NCBI RefSeq assembly: GCF_900177295.1 | Contig: NZ_FWZX01000015.1 | Coordinates: 62,001 to 126,000 of the forward strand | Origin: Tistlia consotensis USBA 355 | Lineage (GTDB): Bacteria; Pseudomonadota; Alphaproteobacteria; Kiloniellales; DSM-21159 | DNA: 64,000 nucleotides | Reading direction: 5' to 3' | Shown: positions 54,025 to 63,196 of the stretch, one piece after another | Layout of the letters: each line of letters starts with the position of its first letter | Position numbering within the stretch: position 1 is the stretch's first letter | Position numbers and translations under genes: made by a program | Notes under the pieces: generated by a model | Seen by the model: only the letters and a program-made list of their open reading frames with translations | The model's database searches: none | Told to the model about the DNA's origin: nothing

Positions 54025-54747
54025 TCAGCCGAAGACCAGGCGGATCAGCAGCGGCAGCAGGGCCGCCGTCGCCAGGGCGTTGAGCCCCATGGCGAGGCCG
54101 GAGAAGGCGCCGGCGACCTCGTTGACCTGCAGCGCCCGGGCGGTGCCGATGCCGTGGGCGGTGACGCCCATGGCGAAGCCGCGCGCCTTCCAGTCCCTGA
54201 TGCGCAACAGGTTGAGCGTGTGCGGCGCCAGCACGGCGCCGGCGATGCCGGTCAGGATGACCAGCACCGCGGTCAGCGAGGGCAGGCCGCCGATCTGCTG
54301 CGAGATGCCCATGGCGACCGGCGTGGTCACCGACTTCGGCGCCAGCGACAGGAGCGTCTCCAGGCTGCCGCCCAGCGCCCAGGCGATGCCGACCGCCGAG
54401 CCGGCTGCGGTCAGCGAGCCGGCGACCAGCGCGACCAGCAGCGGCAGGGCGTGGCGCCGGACCTGGCGGAACTGCCGGTAGAGCGGCACGGCCAGGGCGA
54501 CGGTGGCGGGCCCGAGCAGGAAGTGCACGAACTGCGCGCCCTGGAAATAGGTCGGGTAGTCGGTCCCGGTCGCCATCAGCAGGCCGACCAGCAGCACGAC
54601 GGCGATCAGCACCGGATTGACCAGCGGATTCAGGCGCGCCCGGCGGTACAGCCAGTCGCCGATCAGGTAGGCGGCCAGGGTCACGGTCAGGCCGACCAGC
54701 GGCGTCTCGGCGAGGTAGACCCAGATGCGCCAGAGCTGCGTGTCCAT
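54025..54747 (-). CDS. lrgB: LrgB/CidB-family membrane protein
   Basis: Membrane protein of 240 residues with about seven segments and the conserved LGPATVALAVPLY, LAPKSVTTPVA and GVTAHGIGTARAL motifs of LrgB. It follows lrgA by 7 bases. The pair is described as a murein-hydrolase/holin-like modulator or glycolate/pyruvate transporter in other bacteria; nothing here decides which. Confidence 0.93.
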   Translation of the reverse strand: MDTQLWRIWVYLAETPLVGLTVTLAAYLIGDWLYRRARLNPLVNPVLIAVVLLVGLLMATGTDYPTYFQGAQFVHFLLGPATVALAVPLYRQFRQVRRHALPLLVALVAGSLTAAGSAVGIAWALGGSLETLLSLAPKSVTTPVAMGISQQIGGLPSLTAVLVILTGIAGAVLAPHTLNLLRIRDWKARGFAMGVTAHGIGTARALQVNEVAGAFSGLAMGLNALATAALLPLLIRLVFG

Positions 54748-54754
54748 GCTGGCG

Positions 54755-55117
54755 CTACTCCTCGGCCTCGCCCGCCTTGTGGAGCAGGCGGGTCATGCCC
54801 TGCAGCACCAGGGCGGTGACCGCGACGGTCAGCAGGGCGCTGCCGATCAGGGCGGCGCCGATCGGCAGCCACTCGCGCTCGACCAGCGCCAGGTGAGTCA
54901 TCACGCCGACGCCGGCCGGCACGAAGAGCAGCGAGAGGTTGCGCAGCAGGGCGCCGGCGGTCTCGGTCAGGGGCGCCGGGATCTCGCCGCGCAGGGCGAG
55001 GCCGAGGAACAGCAGCGCCATGCCGACGACCGGTCCGGGCAGCGGCAGGCCGGTCAGGCGCACCGCGATCTCGCCGGCGAGCTGGCAGAGCAGCAGCAGG
55101 GTCAGGCTTCCGAGCAT
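54755..55117 (-). CDS. lrgA: LrgA/CidA-family holin-like protein
   Basis: Four-helix membrane protein of 120 residues with the conserved LPLPGPVVGMALLFL and LLFVPAGVGVM motifs of CidA/LrgA. It is the promoter-proximal gene of a two-gene operon with lrgB. Confidence 0.92.
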   Translation of the reverse strand: MLGSLTLLLLCQLAGEIAVRLTGLPLPGPVVGMALLFLGLALRGEIPAPLTETAGALLRNLSLLFVPAGVGVMTHLALVEREWLPIGAALIGSALLTVAVTALVLQGMTRLLHKAGEAEE

Positions 55118-55178
55118 CGCAGGCTGGCCTCCTCGACGGCTTCCGGTGGCGACGCCGACATGCTAACGCCTGTCCGCC

Positions 55179-56132
55179 ATGCCCGACAGCGCCCCCCGCC
55201 AGCCGCCCGCCGCCGCCGCCGCCCATCCCGCGGCGGAGCACAGCCGGACGCTGGCCGGCATCCTGCTGCTGCTCGGCGCGATGATGCTGGTGCCGATGAT
55301 GGACGGCCTGGCCAAGCACCTCAGCGCCCACTACGCCACGGTGCAGATCGTCTGGGCGCGCTACTTCTTCCATCTCGCCTTCCTGCTGCCGATCGTGCTC
55401 TGGCGCTACGGCCGGGCGGTGCTGCGGCCGAACCGGCCGGTCGCCCAGGTGCTGCGCGGCGGCCTGCTGCTCGGCTCGACCGTGCTGTTCTTCGCCGCGA
55501 TCCGCTCGATGCCCCTGGCCGACGCCATCGCCCTGGTCTTCGTCTATCCCTTCATCGTCACCGCCCTCTCGCCGCTGCTGCTCGGCGAGAAGGTCGGCAT
55601 CCGGCGCTGGTCGGCGGTGCTGGTCGGCTTCGCCGGCGCCCTCATCGTGATCCGGCCCGGCCTCGGCGTCTTCCAGTGGAGCGCGCTGCTGGCGCTGGGC
55701 GGCGGCTCGGTCTACGCGCTCTACGTCATGGCGACGCGCAAGCTCGCCGGCTCGAATCCGCCGCTGGTGACCCTGGCCTATACGGCGCTGCTCGGCGCGG
55801 TCGTGATGTCCGCCGTGGCGCCCCTGGAGTGGGTGGCGCCGCGCCCGCTCGACTGGGCGCTGATGGCGCTGATGGGCGCGATCGCGGCGGGCGGGCACTT
55901 CCTGGTCATCAGGGCCTACGAGTGCGCGCCGGCCAGCCTGCTGTCGCCCTACGGCTACAGCGAGATCGTCATGGCGACGCTCGTCGGCTTCGTCGGCTTC
56001 GGCGACTTCCCCGACTCGGTCACCTGGCTGGGCGTCGCGGTGATCGTCGCGAGCGGCGTCTACATCGCGCTGCGCGAGCGCCAGCGGCACCTGCCGCCGG
56101 CCACGGGCGGCAAGCGGGACCAGCGCCTGTAG
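55179..56132 (+). CDS. EamA-family (DMT) transporter
   Basis: Drug/metabolite transporter of 317 residues with ten predicted segments in two EamA halves (around residues 27-160 and 170-300). Conserved pieces include ARYFFHLAFLLP, FVYPFIVTALSPLLLGE and APASLLSPYGYSEIVMA. It is divergent from lrgA, 61 bases away. Such proteins mostly export metabolites; the cargo is unknown. Confidence 0.9.
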   Translation: MPDSAPRQPPAAAAAHPAAEHSRTLAGILLLLGAMMLVPMMDGLAKHLSAHYATVQIVWARYFFHLAFLLPIVLWRYGRAVLRPNRPVAQVLRGGLLLGSTVLFFAAIRSMPLADAIALVFVYPFIVTALSPLLLGEKVGIRRWSAVLVGFAGALIVIRPGLGVFQWSALLALGGGSVYALYVMATRKLAGSNPPLVTLAYTALLGAVVMSAVAPLEWVAPRPLDWALMALMGAIAAGGHFLVIRAYECAPASLLSPYGYSEIVMATLVGFVGFGDFPDSVTWLGVAVIVASGVYIALRERQRHLPPATGGKRDQRL

Positions 56133-56143
56133 GGAGCAGCGCG

Positions 56144-56234
56144 CTTCCACATCCCTCGACAAGCTCGGGATGAAGCAGGTTCCCGAGCCAGCACAGACAG
56201 TCGCTTCGTCCCGAGCTCGTCGAGGGGCGTGGGA
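56144..56234. repeat. REPIN-like inverted repeat pair, family B
   Basis: Arms at about 56144-56176 and 56202-56234 face each other (CCTCGACAAGCTCGGGATGAAG against CTTCGTCCCGAGCTCGTCGAGG with minor mismatches), separated by 25 bases. It fills the gap between convergent genes and could act as a terminator. Confidence 0.75.
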
Positions 56235-56242
56235 GAGCCGCT

Positions 56243-57352
56243 CTACCCGACCCGCGTCTCGGCCAGGCGCCTCTCGTCGAGCTCCAGGCCGAAGCCGGGG
56301 CCCTCGGGCAGGACCAGCCAGCCCTGGCTGTCGGGGACCAGCGGGTCGACCAGCGGAAAGTCGCGGCGCTCGGGCGTCCAGCTCGGCGGGTCGAAGGGGA
56401 ACTCGAAGAAGCTCGAGCCGGCGGCGCCGGCCGCCAGGTGCGCGTTGGCCATCAGGCCGATGCCGTTGCCCCAGCTGTGCGGCGTGAACTCCAGGCCGGC
56501 GTCGACCGCCTGGCGGGCCAGCTGGGCCAGGCCGAAGATGCCGCCGGTGACGACGCAGTCGGGCTGCAGCACGTCGAGGCAGCGCTTCTCGACCAGCAGG
56601 CGCAGCTCGTGCAGCTCGCGGGTCATCTCGCCGCCGGCGATGCGCAGGTCGACCTCCTCGCGCAGCAGGCGCATGCCCTCGTAGTCGCCGCGGTGCAGCG
56701 GCTCCTCCATCCAGTAGACGTCGAGCTCCTCGAGCTCGCGGGCGACGGCCAGGGCCTCCTTGAGGCTCCAGGGCCGCTTGGCGTCCCAGGGCATGCGCCA
56801 GCCCTGGTTGCAGTCGACCATCAGCTCCAGGCCGTCGCCGACCGCGTCGCGCACCGCCGCCAGGGCCTCGATGTCCTCGGCCCAGTCCGCGCGCTGGAAG
56901 CGGATCTTCATCGCCGGGAAGCCCTCCTCGACGATCAGCTGGGCGAGGTCGGCGAGCTCGCCGGGCGCGCGCAGGCTGCCGGAGGAGGCATAGCAGCGCA
57001 CCTTGTTGCTGCGTCCGCCGAGCAGGCGCCAGACCGGCTCGCCTGTATAGAGCCCGTAGAGGTCCCAGAGCGCGTTCTCCAGCGGCCAGCAGCGCCCGTA
57101 GTGGAACGACAGGTTCTCGACGATGCGGAAGTGGCGGTCGAGGTCACGCGGGTCCTCGCCGAGGAACAACTCCTCGTGGCCGGCAAAGCCGGCCATGGAA
57201 TCGCCCGAGCCGACGCCGACCAGGCCCTCGTCGGTGTGCACGCGCACCAGGTCGACGTCGAAGTGGTGGCGCGCCCGGCTGTCCCAGGACGGCTTGAACG
57301 GCGGGTCGAGCGGCAGGCGATGGACCGAGCGTTCGATGCTGGTGATCTTCAT
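56243..57352 (-). CDS. Enolase superfamily (mandelate racemase/muconate lactonizing) enzyme
   Basis: Enolase-superfamily protein of 369 residues. The capping domain is at the N-terminus; barrel residues visible are the KxR base (AMKIRFQ), metal ligands in VDCNQGW, MEEPL and AGGEMT, and the His of the opposite base in FTPHSWGNGIGL. This matches the mandelate racemase subgroup; a sugar-acid dehydratase or racemase activity is likely but unresolved. ATG 57352 is the family-like start. Confidence 0.88.
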   Translation of the reverse strand: MKITSIERSVHRLPLDPPFKPSWDSRARHHFDVDLVRVHTDEGLVGVGSGDSMAGFAGHEELFLGEDPRDLDRHFRIVENLSFHYGRCWPLENALWDLYGLYTGEPVWRLLGGRSNKVRCYASSGSLRAPGELADLAQLIVEEGFPAMKIRFQRADWAEDIEALAAVRDAVGDGLELMVDCNQGWRMPWDAKRPWSLKEALAVARELEELDVYWMEEPLHRGDYEGMRLLREEVDLRIAGGEMTRELHELRLLVEKRCLDVLQPDCVVTGGIFGLAQLARQAVDAGLEFTPHSWGNGIGLMANAHLAAGAAGSSFFEFPFDPPSWTPERRDFPLVDPLVPDSQGWLVLPEGPGFGLELDERRLAETRVG

Positions 57353-57526
57353 GGGCGGGTGACCTTCATGACCGATCGGCCCTCCGATGGCGCGGCTGCG
57401 ACGGCCGGCACAGTGGGCTGCGCTTTCAGGAGCGTCAATGGCGAGAATCGGCAAGACGCCGCCGGCCCGTCCTGGCTAACGTCCGCGCCTGCCGATCGTT
57501 TCACCGCTGACGGAGCCGCCCTGTCC

Positions 57527-58678
57527 ATGTTCGCCGACCTCGACCTGCCGCGCGGTCCCGCCCTGATCTCCGGCGCCGGCAGCCTGGCCCGCCTGGGCCC
57601 GTGCCTGGCCGGCCGCCTGCCGCGCGGCGGCGCCGTGCTGCTGGTGTCGGATCCCGGCGTGAAGCCGCTCGCCGAGCGGGTCGAGGCGGTGCTGGCCGAG
57701 GCCGGCCTCGCGACCGGCCGCTTCGACGGCCTGGCCAGCGACCCGACCGCGGCGCAGGTGGAGGCCGCGGCCGCGGCTGCCCGGGCGCTCGGCGCCGCCG
57801 CGGTGGTCGGCCTGGGGGGCGGCTCTGCGCTCGACGTCGCCAAGCTGGCCGCCTGCGTCGCGCCGGGCCGGCGCCGCGCCGCCGACTACGCCCTGGCCGC
57901 CAATCCCTTTCCGGCGGGCAGCCTGCCGGCGGTGCTGATCCCGACCACGGCCGGCACCGGCTCCGAGGCGACGCGCACGGCGATCATGACCCTCGACGAC
58001 GGCGCGAAGGTCTGGGCCTGGGGCGAGGAGATGACCGCCGAGATCGCGCTGCTCGATCCCGAGCTGACCGTCGGCCTGCCGCCGCACCTGACCGCGGCGA
58101 CCGGCATCGACGCCCTGGTCCACGCCGTCGAGGCGGCGACCAACCGCAACCGCCACCCGCTCGGCCAGGCGCCGGCCCTGGAGGCGATCGCCCTGGTCGC
58201 CCGGCACCTGCCGACCGCGGTCGCCGAGCCCGGCAACCTGGAGGCGCGCGGTGCCGTGCAGCTCGCCGCCTGGCTGGCCGGCCGGGCGATCGACGTCTCC
58301 GGCACCGGCATCGCCCACGCGATCGGCCACGCCCTCGGCGCGCTCGGCCATGTCCACCACGGCCGCGCGGTCGGGCTGTGCCTCGGCGTCGCGCTGGCCG
58401 ACAACGCCGCGGCGGCCTGGGACGCGCACCGCGACGTCGCGATCGCCCTCGGCCTGACCCGCGAGCAGGACTGGACGCCCGGCCGGTTGTCCGCCGCCTA
58501 CGACGCCCTGGTCGACAGGGTCGGCCTCGACCGCCGGCTGGTCCACCCGCGGCTCGATCCCGGGAGCCTGCTGGCCGAGACCCTGAAGCCGGAGAACCGG
58601 CCGATGCTGGCCGCCAACTGCCGCGCCTATTCCGAGGCCGAGCTGGGCGGCTTCTGCCGCCGGCTGCTCGCGGCGTGA
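57527..58678 (+). CDS. Iron-containing alcohol dehydrogenase
   Basis: Group III alcohol dehydrogenase of 383 residues. The nucleotide motif GGGSALDVAK, the PTTAGTGSE loop, and the metal set Asp/His in GIDALVHAVEA plus His in GIAHAIGHALG and HVHHGRA are all present. ATG 57527 is chosen; it is divergent from the enolase-superfamily gene with 174 bases between, where I see no clear operator. The substrate is unknown. Confidence 0.9.
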   Translation: MFADLDLPRGPALISGAGSLARLGPCLAGRLPRGGAVLLVSDPGVKPLAERVEAVLAEAGLATGRFDGLASDPTAAQVEAAAAAARALGAAAVVGLGGGSALDVAKLAACVAPGRRRAADYALAANPFPAGSLPAVLIPTTAGTGSEATRTAIMTLDDGAKVWAWGEEMTAEIALLDPELTVGLPPHLTAATGIDALVHAVEAATNRNRHPLGQAPALEAIALVARHLPTAVAEPGNLEARGAVQLAAWLAGRAIDVSGTGIAHAIGHALGALGHVHHGRAVGLCLGVALADNAAAAWDAHRDVAIALGLTREQDWTPGRLSAAYDALVDRVGLDRRLVHPRLDPGSLLAETLKPENRPMLAANCRAYSEAELGGFCRRLLAA

Positions 58679-58884
58679 TCCCGCAATTGTGCGGGATGAC
58701 GAAGATTTAACGTGCCATAAGCAGGCTCTCGGCCAGTTAAAGAAGCCGCGCGGTCCTTCTTCCGCGACACAGCCGTTCCACGGTCCGCCGTGTCCTTCCG
58801 CCGCCGTCGGCGCGCCGCCTCCGCGAGGCTGCGCCGCCGGGCCGGCCCGGGCGACGGCGGCCTCAGCGACGAGGGCAGCCCGCC

Positions 58885-60153
58885 GTGTTCGCCTCCTTCT
58901 TCCCGAAGCCGAAGGTCTTCTTCCCCTCGATCGTGGCCTGGGCCGCGCTCTGCATGGCGCTCTGGTTCCTCTGGCTGCGCGACCTCGGGCCGACGCTCAG
59001 CCTCGGCAACTGGGTCGGCTTCGCCTATCCGGCGACCCACACCGGACAGAATACCGTCGCCTCGGCGCGCGAGCTGGCCCACGACTTCTGGCTCTACGAG
59101 TACATGATCGTCGCCAGCGCCATCTTCTCGGCGCTGTGGGGCCGCCTGTCGCCGCACCGCTGGTTCTGGTGGTCGGTCGTGGTGACCGCGGTGATCATCT
59201 TCATCACCTGGTTCCAGGTCCAGCTGGACGTGATGATCAACGAGTGGTTCGGCAGCTTCTACAACGCGGTGCAGAAGGCGCTGGGCACGCCGGGCAGCGT
59301 CACGCTGGCCGAGTTCTTCGGCCTGCTGGCGACCTTTGCGACCATCGCCCTGGTCTACATCACCGTCGCCGTGATGACCCGCTTCCTGGTCAGCCACTAT
59401 ATCTTCCGCTGGCGCACGGCGATGAACGACTACTACACGGCCCACTGGCAGAGGCTGCGCCACATCGAGGGCGCCTCGCAGCGCGTCCAGGAAGACACGA
59501 TGCGCTTCGCCTCGGTCATGGAGGACCTGGGCGTCAGCCTGGTCGACTCCTTCATGACGCTGATGGCCTTCCTGCCGATTCTCTGGGGCCTGTCCGCCTA
59601 CGTGAAGGAGCTGCCGCTGGTCGGGGCCGTGCCGCAGGCGCTGGTCTTCGTCGCGATCGTCTGGTCGGTCATCGGCACCAGCCTCCTGGCGCTTGCCGGC
59701 TTCCGCCTGCCGGGCCTCTACTTCCGCAACCAGCGGGTCGAGGCCGCCTACCGCAAGGAGCTGGTGCTCGGTGAGGACCATGCCGACCGGGCCCAGCCGC
59801 CGACCCTGGGCATGCTGTTCGCCGACGTCCGGCACAACTACTTCCGGCTCTACTTCCACTACATGTACTTCAACGTCGTGCGCTACGCCTACCTGCAGGC
59901 CGGCGTCCTGGTGCCCTACGTGGCACTGGCGCCGACCATCGTCTCGGGCGCGATCACGCTTGGCGTCATGCAACAGATCGTCCGCGCCTTCGGGCGCGTC
60001 GAGACCTCGTTCCAGTACCTCGTGATGTCCTGGACGACGATCGTCGAGCTGCTGTCGATCTACAAGCGCCTGCGCGCCTTCGAGGCGACGCTCGACAACG
60101 AGCCGCTGCCGGACATCGAGCGGGAGGTGCTGCCCTCGCGCGGTACCTCCTGA
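58885..60153 (+). CDS. SbmA/BacA-like peptide transporter family protein
   Basis: Inner-membrane protein of 422 residues with about seven or eight segments, matching the SbmA/BacA family in length and in core segments FRWRTAMNDYYTAHW, EDTMRFASVMEDLGVSLVDS, and the QQIVRAFGRVETSFQYL end. Members import peptides and antimicrobial peptides and, in rhizobia, are needed for symbiosis. The start is GTG 58885. The 206-base gap before it shows no gene. Confidence 0.88.
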   Translation: MFASFFPKPKVFFPSIVAWAALCMALWFLWLRDLGPTLSLGNWVGFAYPATHTGQNTVASARELAHDFWLYEYMIVASAIFSALWGRLSPHRWFWWSVVVTAVIIFITWFQVQLDVMINEWFGSFYNAVQKALGTPGSVTLAEFFGLLATFATIALVYITVAVMTRFLVSHYIFRWRTAMNDYYTAHWQRLRHIEGASQRVQEDTMRFASVMEDLGVSLVDSFMTLMAFLPILWGLSAYVKELPLVGAVPQALVFVAIVWSVIGTSLLALAGFRLPGLYFRNQRVEAAYRKELVLGEDHADRAQPPTLGMLFADVRHNYFRLYFHYMYFNVVRYAYLQAGVLVPYVALAPTIVSGAITLGVMQQIVRAFGRVETSFQYLVMSWTTIVELLSIYKRLRAFEATLDNEPLPDIEREVLPSRGTS

Positions 60154-60160
60154 GCGGCGG

Positions 60161-60688
60161 CTACTCGGCCGCGGCGCTCTTCGCCGGTGTCATCGAGACG
60201 GTCACCGGCGGCGCGGTCCGGATCGTCTGGTAGATCACGCAGTAGCGCTCGGTCAGCTTGAGCAGCGTGTCGAGCTGCTCCTGGCTGGCGTCGCTATCCA
60301 GCTCGAAGCCGAGGCGGATCTCGCGGAAGCCGACCGGCGCCGTCTTGTCGACGCCGAGGGTGCCGCGGACGTCGAGGTCGCCTTCGGCGGTGACCTTGCC
60401 GTCGCGCAGCTCGATGCCGAGCGCCGTCGCGACGGCGCGCAGCGTGACGCCGGCGCAGGCGACCAGCGCCTCCAGCAGCATGTCCCCGGAGCAGGCCTCC
60501 AGGCCCGAGCCGCCGGTCGCCGGGTGCAGCCCGGCCTCGACCAGGGCGCGGCCGGTGTCGACCCGGCAGACGATCGAGGAGTCGTCGATGGCGCCCGAGG
60601 CCTTCAGGGTCACGACCGCGGCCTCCGGGTCTTCCTTGTAGCGCGCCTTCAGCGGCTGCTGGGTCGCGCGCAGTTCGTCGGCGTTCAT
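60161..60688 (-). CDS. OsmC family protein
   Basis: OsmC/Ohr-fold protein of 175 residues. The family helix GDMLLEALVACAGVTLR holds the expected Cys, and a Cys lies shortly before it in LEACSGD; the following beta segment is RGTLGVDKTAPVGF. Many relatives are peroxidases, but the spacing here also fits the less studied YhfA-like group. It is convergent with the SbmA-like gene, whose stop lies 8 bases away. Confidence 0.86.
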   Translation of the reverse strand: MNADELRATQQPLKARYKEDPEAAVVTLKASGAIDDSSIVCRVDTGRALVEAGLHPATGGSGLEACSGDMLLEALVACAGVTLRAVATALGIELRDGKVTAEGDLDVRGTLGVDKTAPVGFREIRLGFELDSDASQEQLDTLLKLTERYCVIYQTIRTAPPVTVSMTPAKSAAAE

Positions 60689-60792
60689 GGCTGTCTCGTT
60701 CCTCCGCTCCGGGGCGTGCCGGTCCGCCCTCTTGGCGGCCACTCTGGTCGAAGCGCCGGGCCGGGGAAAGGGCCGGGGACGGCGCCGGCCGG

Positions 60793-61776
60793 TCACGGTA
60801 TCGCGAGGGCCGCCTTCAGCCCGCGGTGGTCGCTGCCCGGGATCTCGACGACCTGCAGCGACTCGACCTTGACCGAGGGCGTGTGCAGGACATGGTCGAT
60901 CGGGATGCCGAGGTCGCCGAGCGGCGAGGGCCAGCTGGCGTACCAGCCGCGCGACGGCCGGGCGCGCTCCAGGCCGTCCTCGTCGATCAGCCGGCGCAGC
61001 GCCGGCGTCCAGGGGGCGGCGTTGAAGTCGCCGGCCATCACGGTCGGCATCGGCCGCGCGCGGGTCCACTGGCCGAGCGACGCGAAGATGCCGTTGCGAG
61101 TCTCCAGGACCTTCGGGGTCGAGGGGCGGGGCGCATGCAGGCCGAAGAGGTGCAGCGAGCGCCCCTGGACGTCGAGCGTGACGTCCAGCACCGAGCCGTT
61201 CGCCAGCCAGCGCAGCTCGGCGGGGTCGAGGTGCAGCGGATAGCGGCTCCAGATCACCGTCGAGGTGCCGGCCCACCACCTGTCCGGCGTGCGGTAGGGA
61301 TAGCGGGCGCGCAGCCGCTGGGTCACGGCCTTCCAGGACGGGATCACCTCGGCCAGGACCAGGACGTCGGCGTCGGTCGCGAGCAGCGCGTCGACCATCT
61401 CGTCCGGCGTCCGGTTCTTGTAGTAGACGTTGGCCGAGACCAGCGTCAGCCGGGCCGGCGCCGCGGCGGGCGCGTCGGGACGCGCCGGGTGGGCGGCCGT
61501 CGCCCCGGCGATCGGGAAGCCGCTGAGCCGGCCCCAGTCGTCGGCGATGGTCATGCCGAGCACCGGGCTGCCGAGCAGCACGCCGACCAGCAGCGCGGCC
61601 AGCGCCTCGCGCCGGCGGCCCTGCAGCAGCGCCGCCGCCAGGCAGCCGATCGCGAGCAGCGTCCACTGTGCCCGGAAATGCTGCGCCAGGTCGGCCAGCC
61701 ACAGCCGGTCCGCCGCGGTCAGGAAGACCGCGAGGGCCAGCAGGGCCAGGATCGACAGGCGCAGCAGACCGGTCAT
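60793..61776 (-). CDS. Endonuclease/exonuclease/phosphatase family membrane protein
   Basis: EEP-fold protein of 327 residues with an N-terminal membrane region of about two to three segments (residues 1-75) and a catalytic domain. Active-site residues are in SANVYYKN (Asn), LVLAEV (Glu), AGDFNA (Asp/Asn), PIDHVL (Asp/His) and GSDHRGLKA (Asp/His). The topology points to a periplasmic catalytic domain; the substrate is unknown. It begins 22 bases after the glutaryl-CoA dehydrogenase stop. Confidence 0.87.
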   Translation of the reverse strand: MTGLLRLSILALLALAVFLTAADRLWLADLAQHFRAQWTLLAIGCLAAALLQGRRREALAALLVGVLLGSPVLGMTIADDWGRLSGFPIAGATAAHPARPDAPAAAPARLTLVSANVYYKNRTPDEMVDALLATDADVLVLAEVIPSWKAVTQRLRARYPYRTPDRWWAGTSTVIWSRYPLHLDPAELRWLANGSVLDVTLDVQGRSLHLFGLHAPRPSTPKVLETRNGIFASLGQWTRARPMPTVMAGDFNAAPWTPALRRLIDEDGLERARPSRGWYASWPSPLGDLGIPIDHVLHTPSVKVESLQVVEIPGSDHRGLKAALAIP

Positions 61777-61798
61777 CGCCGGGGCGGGCCCTGCGGTC

Positions 61799-63025
61799 TC
61801 AGCCGAAGGCCTGCAGGCCGGTCTGCGCCCGGCCCAGGATCAGCGCATGGACGTCGTGGGTGCCCTCGTAGGTGTTGACCGCCTCGAGGTTCATGACGTG
61901 GCGGATGACGTGATACTCGTCGGAGATGCCGTTGCCGCCGTGCATGTCGCGGGCCACGCGCGCGATGTCGAGCGCCTTGCCGCAGGCGTTGCGCTTCACC
62001 AGGCTGATCGCCTCGGGCATCAGCTTGCCCTCGTCCATCAGGCGGCCGACGCGCAGCGCCGACTGCAGCGAGAGCGTGATCTCGGTCTGCATGTCGGCCA
62101 GCTTCTTCTGGATCAGCTGGGTCGCCGCCAGCGGCTTGCCGAACATCTTCCGGTCGAGGGTGTACTGGCGGGCGGCGTGCCAGCAGAACTCGGCGGCGCC
62201 CATGGCGCCCCAGGAGATGCCGAAGCGGGCCCGGTTGAGGCAGCCGAACGGCCCGGCGAGGCCGTCGATGTTCGGCAGCAGGTTCTCCTCCGGCACGAAG
62301 ACGTCGTCCATGACGATCTCGCCGGTGATCGAGGCGCGCAGCGCGAACTTGCCCTCGATCTTCGGTGCGCTCAGCCCCTTCATGCCCTTCTCGAGCAGGA
62401 AGCCGCGGATCCGGTCGTCATGGGCCTCGGACTTGGCCCAGACGACGAAGACGTCGGCGATCGGCGAGTTGGTGATCCAGATCTTCGCGCCCTTGAGGAG
62501 GAAGCCGCCGTCGGCCTTCTTCGCGTAGGTCCGCATCGAGGCCGGGTCCGACCCGGCGTCGGGCTCGGTCAGGCCGAAGCAGCCGACCCACTCGCCGGTC
62601 GCCAGTTTCGGCAGGAACTTCCGGCGCTGCTCCTCGCTGCCGTAGGCGTAGATCGGGTGCATGACCAGCGAGGACTGCACCGACATGGCCGAGCGGTAGC
62701 CGCTGTCGACCCGCTCGATCTCGCGCGCGACCAGGCCGTAGGAGACGTAGTTGACGCCGGCGCAGCCGTAGGTCTCGGGGATCGTCGGGCCGAGCAGGCC
62801 GAGGCTGCCGAGCTCGTTCATGATCTCGCGGTCGAAGTGCTCATGGCGGTTGGCCTCCAGCACCCGCGGCATCAGCTGCTCCTGGGCGTAGGAGCGCGCG
62901 GTGTCGCGGATCATCCGCTCGTCCTCGCTGAGCTGCTCCTCGAGCAGCAGCGGGTCGTCCCACTGGAAGCGGGTCGCCCTGTCGGACTTGACCGGGGACT
63001 TGGAGGTGGATTCGACGGCACTCAT
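61799..63025 (-). CDS. gcdH: Glutaryl-CoA dehydrogenase
   Basis: Acyl-CoA dehydrogenase of 408 residues oxidising and decarboxylating glutaryl-CoA to crotonyl-CoA in lysine/tryptophan breakdown. Diagnostic segments are [29 protein letters not shown] and the catalytic [15 protein letters not shown] near the C-terminus. ATG 63025 gives the normal length for the family. Confidence 0.94.
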   Translation of the reverse strand: MSAVESTSKSPVKSDRATRFQWDDPLLLEEQLSEDERMIRDTARSYAQEQLMPRVLEANRHEHFDREIMNELGSLGLLGPTIPETYGCAGVNYVSYGLVAREIERVDSGYRSAMSVQSSLVMHPIYAYGSEEQRRKFLPKLATGEWVGCFGLTEPDAGSDPASMRTYAKKADGGFLLKGAKIWITNSPIADVFVVWAKSEAHDDRIRGFLLEKGMKGLSAPKIEGKFALRASITGEIVMDDVFVPEENLLPNIDGLAGPFGCLNRARFGISWGAMGAAEFCWHAARQYTLDRKMFGKPLAATQLIQKKLADMQTEITLSLQSALRVGRLMDEGKLMPEAISLVKRNACGKALDIARVARDMHGGNGISDEYHVIRHVMNLEAVNTYEGTHDVHALILGRAQTGLQAFG

Positions 63026-63196
63026 CGGGGGCTGCTCCGAAGTTTCTGTTGCTGTGTTGTCGCAGCGCAGCATAGCGCCCTGCCGTCCCGGTCGAAAGCG
63101 CCGCTGTTGCAACCCGGCCAGCCGCCCGGCTTGCCGCTGGCCACCGGTCTGGGCATTCTGGCGGCCCCGTTCGGCTTTCCGGAACCAGCGCACTCC